A stretch of 64,000 nucleotides of DNA, taken from NCBI RefSeq assembly GCF_900105065.1, contig NZ_LT629749.1, positions 3,968,001 through 4,032,000 on the forward strand, written 5' to 3'. Positions 58,800-64,000 of the stretch are shown in pieces. Each line of letters opens with the position of its first letter. Position 1 is the stretch's first letter. Under the pieces are notes generated by a model. The model worked only from the letters and a program-made list of their open reading frames with translations, ran no database searches and was not told the DNA's origin. The stretch is from Friedmanniella luteola (GTDB taxonomy: Bacteria; Actinomycetota; Actinomycetes; Propionibacteriales; Propionibacteriaceae). The position numbers and the translations under genes are program-made.

Positions 58800-59967
58800 G
58801 CGCCGGAGCCGGTTCGGGCGGCCGCAGCGGGACCGCGGCCGCGAGCGCCAGGGTCGCCAGCAGGGACAGGTGGAGCGCGGTCGCCCACGCACCCTGAGGG
58901 GTGCTGACGGCGAACCCGGGGCCGCCGACGTCGGGGGCGACCAGCACCCAGACGGGCACGACGGCGAGGCCGACGGCGGCGGCGAGCAGCCGGACGACCC
59001 GCGGGCCACGGGCTCCGAGGGCCACGCCCCCGACGACTCCCAGCAGCGGCACGGCGAGCGCCCCGCCCCCGATCCCGCCCGCCAGCACCGCCGTCGGGTC
59101 GCGCACCGGACCGGCCACCACGACGGCGCTGAAGAGCAGCGGGGCCAGCACCAGCCAGCCCCCGTGCCGGCGGCCGCCGGTCCGCCGGTGGTGCTCGGCC
59201 AGGCCCAGCAGCGCGCCGACCGCCGCCCCGGGCGCGAGGACCCAGACGACCGTCCCCACCCAGGTCGTCGTCGTCCCCGCCCCCACCAGCCGCGCCATCA
59301 GCACCCGGAGCGCCGCCGCCCAGACGAGACCCAGCAGCGCCCCGACCACCACCGGGCGCCACGCCCGGGCCTGCGGCGGGCCGGCGTGCGGCAGGGCGCA
59401 GGCCAGGCAGAAGACGGTCACCAGCCCGGAGCCGAGCACCGAGACCCAGACCCCGCGCGGAGTGCTGAGCGGGTAGAGCTCGGTGGTCACCACCCCGACC
59501 AGCAGCACCCCGAGGACGGCGACGAGCCCCGCCGCCCCCCGCAGCACGCGCCGTCCCCGGCCCGCGAGGGCGTAGCCGCCCGCCAGCCCGACCAGCACGA
59601 CCCCGATCGCCCCGCCGCCCTGCCCGGTCTCGACCAGCGCCCGCGCGATCCTCGGGTCCGCGAGGGCCACCGCCATCAGGCCGGGGGCGGCGACGAGCAG
59701 CGGGCGCCGGGCTGCCCCGGCCCGGCGCCGGACGTCCGCCCGGCCGAGCAGGCCACCGAGCACCAGGCCGGGCAGGAGCACCAGGCCCACGGTGCCGAGC
59801 CAGCTGGTGCTCGAGCCCGGGCCGGCGAGCTGGGTCATCCAGCCGCGGAGCGCCGCGGCCCAGGCCAGCCCGACCACCGCGCCCACCAGCACCGGGCGCC
59901 ACCGCCACGGTGCGGCGTCCTCGGCGGGCGGCGCGGTGGGCCGCGGCCCGAGCCGCACGACGGTCAC
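58777..59967 (-). CDS. Polytopic membrane protein with internal duplication
   Basis: A 396-residue protein with about 10 hydrophobic segments and no recognised family. Residues about 23-192 and 203-380 are repeats of each other: WRPVLVGAVVGLAWAAALR against WRPVVVGALLGLVWAAALR, then SWLGTV against TWVGTV, and STPRGVW against STPQGAW; 24 of 38 positions agree in the first block. The GTG at 59967 overlaps the upstream stop (GTGA). It is likely regulated together with that neighbour and divergent from the LuxR-type regulator. Confidence 0.75.
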   Translation of the reverse strand: MTVVRLGPRPTAPPAEDAAPWRWRPVLVGAVVGLAWAAALRGWMTQLAGPGSSTSWLGTVGLVLLPGLVLGGLLGRADVRRRAGAARRPLLVAAPGLMAVALADPRIARALVETGQGGGAIGVVLVGLAGGYALAGRGRRVLRGAAGLVAVLGVLLVGVVTTELYPLSTPRGVWVSVLGSGLVTVFCLACALPHAGPPQARAWRPVVVGALLGLVWAAALRVLMARLVGAGTTTTWVGTVVWVLAPGAAVGALLGLAEHHRRTGGRRHGGWLVLAPLLFSAVVVAGPVRDPTAVLAGGIGGGALAVPLLGVVGGVALGARGPRVVRLLAAAVGLAVVPVWVLVAPDVGGPGFAVSTPQGAWATALHLSLLATLALAAAVPLRPPEPAPALRPPVPG

Positions 59968-60647
59968 GGCGGGCCCGCGCCCTGGCCCACCCGGACGAGG
60001 GCCCAGCCCAGCACCGCGAACAGCAGCATCCAGCCGCCGATCGCCAGCCGGCCCGCCAGGTCGGTGCCGAACACCGCCGGCACCAGGACGGCGAAGACGT
60101 AGCCGCCGAGGACCAGCGGCAGCCACCGCGTCCGGCCGGGGAGCGGTCCGCGCCGGGCCGACCCCACCCCGGCCAGCAGCAGCCCCACCCCGAGGACGGT
60201 CATCGGGAGGCCGTAGCTGGTGTCGACGGCCGTCGCCGCCGGGCTGCCCACCGGGGCCGAGGCGGCCGTCAGCGCGAACAGCTCGCACCCGGTGAGGACC
60301 ACCAGCCCGACCGCCGTGACGACGAGGCCTGACCGGGTGAGCCAGGAACGCGGCCGCCAGGCCAGCCGGGCCAGCCCGAGCACGAGGACCAGCAGCAGCA
60401 GGTGCTGCAGGGCGAACGAGAGCTGGGCGACCACCCAGCCGCCCGCGTCGAAGGGGTGGCTGTAGCGCTCGGGCCCGACCTGGTCGGGCCAGGCCAGCAC
60501 GACCGCGGCCTGGACGGCGCCGAGCAGCCCGCCGACGACGCCGGACCAGCCGGCCCGGACGGTGCCGGGAGGAGGCGCCGGCGCGGCACCACGAGCAGCG
60601 GCCGGGACGACGCGCGGCCATCGGGTCCGCGACGGGGAGGTGGTCAT
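59964..60647 (-). CDS. Six-helix membrane protein, unknown
   Basis: A 227-residue membrane protein with about six hydrophobic segments and a basic, proline-rich N-terminus. A histidine-bearing segment QLSFALQHLLLLVLVLGLAR is present, but I recognise no family. The ATG at 60647 has GGGGAGG upstream. Its stop overlaps the start of the duplicated membrane protein gene, so both are one operon. It is divergent from the LuxR-type gene 109 bases away, which may control it. Confidence 0.72.
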   Translation of the reverse strand: MTTSPSRTRWPRVVPAAARGAAPAPPPGTVRAGWSGVVGGLLGAVQAAVVLAWPDQVGPERYSHPFDAGGWVVAQLSFALQHLLLLVLVLGLARLAWRPRSWLTRSGLVVTAVGLVVLTGCELFALTAASAPVGSPAATAVDTSYGLPMTVLGVGLLLAGVGSARRGPLPGRTRWLPLVLGGYVFAVLVPAVFGTDLAGRLAIGGWMLLFAVLGWALVRVGQGAGPP

Positions 60648-60755
60648 GACGGCGACGTTAGGAGCGCTACGACCCTCCCGCCATCGGTGGAAGCACGCAG
60701 CGGACCACGGAAAAGGGGGATCCGTCCGGGTCGCGTCGACCCTAGAGTGGCGACC

Positions 60756-62321
60756 GTGCCCGAGACGTCGGAGCAGCGCACCACGGACGCCGGTCTCCGG
60801 GCCGACGTCCTGGCCCGCGCCCGCGCGGCCTACCGGGCGGGCGACCTGCTGGACGCCTGGGCGGACTGCCTGCGGCTCGCTGCCCTCAGCCGGGAGGCCG
60901 ACGACGCCGCGGGGCTCGCCGACGCGGCGACCGTCCTGCGCAGCACGCCCGACCCGGTCCTGAACGGCCGGGTGCACGCCCTGGCCGCCGAGGCCCTGGC
61001 CCGGCTGGGCGGCCGCGACCCCGTCCGCTCCGCCCGGCTGCGCGCCCAGCTGGTGGCCACGGCCGACCCCTTCCTGCGCGAGGACCCCGACGCGGACGGC
61101 GACGACGGAGCGCCGGGGGCCGACGCCGAGGGCGCCTTCCTGGCGCTCCAGGCCCGGCACGCGGAGCTGCTCGGGGTCGCGCACCTTGACGAGCGGCTGG
61201 CGCTGGGCCGGTCGGGGATCGCCCTCGGCCGACGGACGGGCGTCGCGGAGTACGCGCTCTGGGGGCGGCGCTGGCGGATGGACGTGCACGCCGTCCGGGG
61301 GAACCGCGTCGACCTGCTCGCCGAGCTCGCCGCCGCGGCGCGGACCGCCGAACGGCTGGGCAGCCGGACCTGGACGGCGCACCTGCAGCTCACCGAGGCG
61401 GCGCAGCGGCTCTGGGACGGCCGCTTCGACGAGGCGGTGGCCCGCGCCGACGCCGCGCTCCAGACCTCGGGCGGGGCCGGCGACGTCCGGCACCTCCACC
61501 TCGTGATGGTCGCGGCGGCGGCGCAGCTGACCGGGGGTCCCGCGCTCGACGCGGCGACGGGTGCCGTCGCCGACGCCGTCGACGGGCTGCCCTACTTCGC
61601 CCGCGCCTGGCTGTGCTCGCTGCTCTGCGCCGCGGACCGGCGGGAGGAGGGTGCCGCGCTCTGGCGCTCGATCGCCCCGCACGTGCAGGAGATGCCGGAA
61701 CGGGCCCCGGAGTGGCTGATCGCCACCGTCAGCCACGCCGAGATCTGCGTCTGGCTGGGGGACACGGCGACGGCGGCCGTCCTGCGCGACCTGCTGGCGC
61801 CCTGGTCCGACCTGGAAGCCAGCGCCTACGCCAGCACCCCCTACACCGGACCCGTCAGCTACGCGCTGGGCCGGCTCGCCGTGCTGCTGGGCGAGGTCGA
61901 GGAGGGCCGTCGGCTGCTGCTCGACGCGCTCGCGCGGACCGAGCGGCTGCACGCGCTGCCGTACCTGGCGCTCACCCACGCCGCCCTCGCCCGCCTCGAC
62001 GGCGCGGCCACCCGGTCCGGCCGGGCTCACGCCGAGACGGGGCTGCGGTTCGCGCGACGGCTCGGGATGGCGCCGTTGGTGGACGAGCTGACCGCGCTGG
62101 TCGAGGCCGCCGAGCCCCGCGCGGGCCGGCTGAGCACCCGTGAGCGCGAGGTCGCGGCCCTGGTCGCCGAGGGTCTCAGCAACGCGACGATCGCCGGCCG
62201 GCTCGGGGTGTCGGAGCGGACCGTCGAGAGCCACGTCAGCCACGTGCTCACCAAGCTCGACTCGCGCTCCCGGGCGGCCGTCGCCGCCTGGTGGACGCGG
62301 CAGGAGCCGCGCCGGGGCTGA
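60756..62321 (+). CDS. LuxR-family regulator with TPR-like sensor region
   Basis: A 521-residue regulator. The C-terminal HTH is canonical LuxR (LSTREREVAALVAEGLSNAT then GVSERTVESHVSHVLTKLDS). The preceding 440 residues are helical and alanine-rich, like the TPR part of LAL/MalT regulators, but no P-loop is present, so it is a short LAL-like form. The GTG at 60756 (VPETSEQ) is chosen; the frame upstream is antisense to the membrane protein gene. It stands divergent from the two-gene membrane operon. Confidence 0.85.
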   Translation: MPETSEQRTTDAGLRADVLARARAAYRAGDLLDAWADCLRLAALSREADDAAGLADAATVLRSTPDPVLNGRVHALAAEALARLGGRDPVRSARLRAQLVATADPFLREDPDADGDDGAPGADAEGAFLALQARHAELLGVAHLDERLALGRSGIALGRRTGVAEYALWGRRWRMDVHAVRGNRVDLLAELAAAARTAERLGSRTWTAHLQLTEAAQRLWDGRFDEAVARADAALQTSGGAGDVRHLHLVMVAAAAQLTGGPALDAATGAVADAVDGLPYFARAWLCSLLCAADRREEGAALWRSIAPHVQEMPERAPEWLIATVSHAEICVWLGDTATAAVLRDLLAPWSDLEASAYASTPYTGPVSYALGRLAVLLGEVEEGRRLLLDALARTERLHALPYLALTHAALARLDGAATRSGRAHAETGLRFARRLGMAPLVDELTALVEAAEPRAGRLSTREREVAALVAEGLSNATIAGRLGVSERTVESHVSHVLTKLDSRSRAAVAAWWTRQEPRRG

Positions 62322-62397
62322 CGCGTCGCACGCTGCCACCGGCCGGGCGGACCGGTCAGACGTCGGCGCGGCCCTGGGCCCGGTGGCGTCCGACCGG

Positions 62398-62769
62398 TCA
62401 GGACGGCCGGGCCACCCGCCAGGCCCAGAGCACCAGCGGGACCTGCAGCGGCAGCCGGGCCAGGGTCATCGCCCGCCCCTTCGGCGAGCGGGCCCGGCTC
62501 GCCATGTGGAGGTTGCCCGGGAAGACGGCGACGAACAGCGCCGCGGTGGCGGCCCCGCCGAACCGGCGGGTCCGGGGCAGCGCGAGCAGGGCGGCGCAGC
62601 CCAGCTCGGCGACGCCCGAGGCCAGCTCCCAGGCCAGCCGGCTGCCGGGCAGCCAGCCGGGCACGGCCGGGTCGAAGCGGTGCGGGTCGACGAGGTGGAT
62701 CGCGCCGGTCGTCGTCAGCAGGGCGGCCAGGCCGAGGGCGGTGCGGTCGGTCCGGCGGGGTGTCGTCAC
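62398..62769 (-). CDS. DoxX-like membrane protein
   Basis: A 123-residue membrane protein with four hydrophobic segments, recognised as DoxX-like by GAIHLVDPHRFDPAVPGWLP, ELASGVAELGCAALL and VFPGNLHMA. The GTG at 62769 is chosen; a GTG six codons earlier (62787) is possible. It converges on the LuxR-type gene with 76 bases between stops. The family's function is uncertain, with links to redox or thiosulfate metabolism in some members. Confidence 0.8.
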   Translation of the reverse strand: MTTPRRTDRTALGLAALLTTTGAIHLVDPHRFDPAVPGWLPGSRLAWELASGVAELGCAALLALPRTRRFGGAATAALFVAVFPGNLHMASRARSPKGRAMTLARLPLQVPLVLWAWRVARPS

Positions 62770-62927
62770 CCGCCCAGCCTGCCGCACCCGGCGGCGGACC
62801 GATCCCCGGGCGTGGCCGGAATACTTCGGGACCGGGATGAGGAGAACGCCTGCGGACCGTCCGCCGCCGTGCTTATCCTCGAGTCATCGACGCCCTCCTG
62901 CTCGGGGGAGAAGAGTGGCGGCCCGCG

Positions 62928-64000
62928 GTGACGACTCCCCGGTCCGTCCCTGCTGGCTTGCGTCCCTGGCTGGTCCGCGCCGGCCTGGTCGTCGCCGGTG
63001 CGGTCGCCGGACTCGGTCTGCTCACCACCCCCGCGCACGCCGACGGCGGGCTCGACGGCCTCGCCGACACCGTCACCGGGGCGGTCCGCACCACCACGTC
63101 GGAGGCCAGCCGGACCACCGCCCGCACCGTCGAGGCGGTGCCGGCCCAGGCGCAGAAGGTGGCGGCCCGGCCGACCCGCACGGTCACCGCGCCGGTGCAG
63201 CGGACCGTCCGCCGCGTCGTCGAGGCCCCCGCGCGGCTGGCGTCGCGACCGCCGACCCCTGCGCGCAGCACCCCGGCGACACCGGCGCCGAAGCCGCGCG
63301 CTCCCCAGTCGCGCCCGACGAGGGCACCGGTCACCAAGGCCCACGTCGCGAAGGCGCCCGTCGCCAAGGCCCACGTCGCGAAGGCACCGGTCACCCGGGC
63401 GACGCCCGTCCGGACGGTCCGCGCCGCGAAGCCCGCCGACGTCACCCGCACGGTGACGACGAAGGCCGTCGCCCCGGTGGTCCGGCGGGCGGTGGAGCCC
63501 GTGCGGCCGGTGGCCGACCTCGTCGCCCGGGTCACCCGCACACCCGTCGTCGACGGCGCCGTCGAGGCGCTCCCGCTCGCCCCCGTGGTCAGCACGGTCG
63601 ACCAGCTCACCGCCGACCTGTCGGCGACGGTCGACCGGCTGCCCGTGGTCCCGGAGGTCCTGGGCACGGTCGACGACGTCGTCCGTCCCGTCCTGGACCC
63701 GGTGCTGACGCCGGTGACCACGCTCCCGCCCCTCGTCGGACCGGTGCTGCCGCCGGCGCTCGGCCCGGTGCGGCCACCGGTCCTGACGCCGGGCGTCCCC
63801 CGGCCCGGGGTCACCACGCCCCTCGTCCCGGCCGTCGGCCGAGCGCCGTCATCCGACCAGGCCGCGGCAGCGCGCGACGCCGACCCCGCTCCCGTGACGG
63901 TGGCCCGGACGGCTGCGGCCCCGGCATTCCGTCCGAACACCCCCGTGGCCCGGACCGCCCTGCTGGGCTCGGCCGTCCCGGTCCTCGCGGCGGCGGCCGA
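62928..64000 (+). CDS. Secreted repeat-rich protein, 3-prime end outside the window
   Basis: An open frame of at least 357 codons without a stop, running off the right edge. The GTG at 62928 starts a signal peptide: LRPWLVRAGLVVAGAVAGLG followed by LLTTPAHADGG with a cleavage site after AHA. The mature part is low-complexity, rich in Val, Pro, Thr, Ala and Arg, with repeated DGLxDTVTGAV-like and PVLxPV segments and two 10-residue repeats (APVTKAHVAK, APVAKAHVAK). It resembles actinobacterial cell-surface proteins with a C-terminal anchor, but the end is missing. A GGGGAG at 62905 fits a GTG in another frame better, so the start is not settled. Confidence 0.7.
   Translation, partial: MTTPRSVPAGLRPWLVRAGLVVAGAVAGLGLLTTPAHADGGLDGLADTVTGAVRTTTSEASRTTARTVEAVPAQAQKVAARPTRTVTAPVQRTVRRVVEAPARLASRPPTPARSTPATPAPKPRAPQSRPTRAPVTKAHVAKAPVAKAHVAKAPVTRATPVRTVRAAKPADVTRTVTTKAVAPVVRRAVEPVRPVADLVARVTRTPVVDGAVEALPLAPVVSTVDQLTADLSATVDRLPVVPEVLGTVDDVVRPVLDPVLTPVTTLPPLVGPVLPPALGPVRPPVLTPGVPRPGVTTPLVPAVGRAPSSDQAAAARDADPAPVTVARTAAAPAFRPNTPVARTALLGSAVPVLAAAA
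63324..63395 (+). repeat. 30-base coding tandem repeat
   Basis: Two 30-base units (63324-63353 and 63354-63383) and a partial third (63384-63395) encode APVTKAHVAK, APVAKAHVAK and APVT. They are in register with the reading frame of the secreted protein and form a lysine-rich patch in it. Confidence 0.8.

Noticed and set aside
62873-63940. A 355-codon open frame on the minus strand at the right edge
   Set aside because: It is antisense to the secreted-protein frame, which has a signal peptide; the minus-strand product is an S/T/G/R-rich string without any domain, typical of a GC-rich shadow frame.
1-64000. tRNA, rRNA, CRISPR arrays, prophage genes
   Set aside because: No tRNA-like cloverleaf, rRNA segment, spaced direct-repeat array or phage structural gene was recognised on reading; tandem repeats found are short and coding. 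A tRNAscan or CRISPR finder run would settle this.

Overview
The window is about 74 percent G+C, uses GTG starts freely, packs genes with 4-base stop/start overlaps and carries many actinobacterial families (GAF-ANTAR regulators, SARP/STAND-type HTH protein, DUF4383, DUF2470, DUF559, IdeR/DtxR iron box). It is a chromosomal piece of a high-GC actinobacterium; the mix resembles Geodermatophilaceae (Blastococcus, Geodermatophilus, Modestobacter, Klenkia), but the genus is inference. No rRNA, tRNA, CRISPR array, prophage or transposase gene was seen.

Layout. 0-7.1 kb: sugar use. A sugar ABC transporter runs off the left edge, with a divergent LacI regulator and a well-formed promoter/operator between them; then an aldo/keto reductase, a methyltransferase, and a divergent GH4 glycosidase / PfkB kinase pair. 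7.1-12.6 kb: GAF-ANTAR regulator, lipase-like hydrolase, an ABC-2 exporter with an associated secreted protein, PAP2 phosphatase. 12.6-19.5 kb: amino-sugar region. An orphan Tat-exported peptide-type binding protein, a MOSC protein, and a kinase / GH4 / NagB-like operon with a divergent GntR (HutC) regulator. A 15-base operator matching 14 of 15 positions lies upstream of both the orphan binding protein and the NagB-like gene. 19.5-20.6 kb: a DUF559 nuclease-like gene bracketed at both ends by palindromes that share a 22-base direct repeat. 20.6-23.2 kb: heme/iron genes (DUF2470, siderophore-interacting protein, iron-siderophore binding lipoprotein) with an iron box. 23.2-35.7 kb: mixed metabolism and stress genes (aldo/keto reductase, DapA-like protein without the catalytic lysine, MFS transporter, UspA, ferritin-like/VIT1 fusion, three more GAF-ANTAR proteins, alpha/beta hydrolase, degenerate HD protein, HTH-NB-ARC-TPR protein).

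35.6-53.4 kb is the most coherent and unusual part. An eleven-gene minus-strand operon encodes a dipeptide-type ABC transporter (binding protein, two permeases, two ATPases), a glycosylasparaginase-type amidase, a DppA-type D-aminopeptidase, three short-chain dehydrogenases and a zinc alcohol dehydrogenase. Divergent from it is a fused ketopantoate-reductase/amidase gene plus a fourth dehydrogenase. Next to these, a four-gene operon encodes a glutamine-synthetase-like ligase, a FluG-type amidohydrolase, a class II glutamine amidotransferase and an FCD-type GntR regulator. Similar 15-base operators precede the two minus-strand operons. My reading, an inference, is a dedicated uptake and catabolic system for a peptide-, amide- or amine-containing compound, possibly through gamma-glutamylated intermediates.

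53.4-64 kb: a membrane protein with a stress-sigma-like promoter, aquaporin, GH43-type lipoprotein, gamma-glutamyltransferase-type enzyme, thioesterase, two polytopic membrane proteins (one with an internal duplication), a divergent LuxR-type regulator, a DoxX-like protein and a secreted repeat-rich protein that runs off the right edge.
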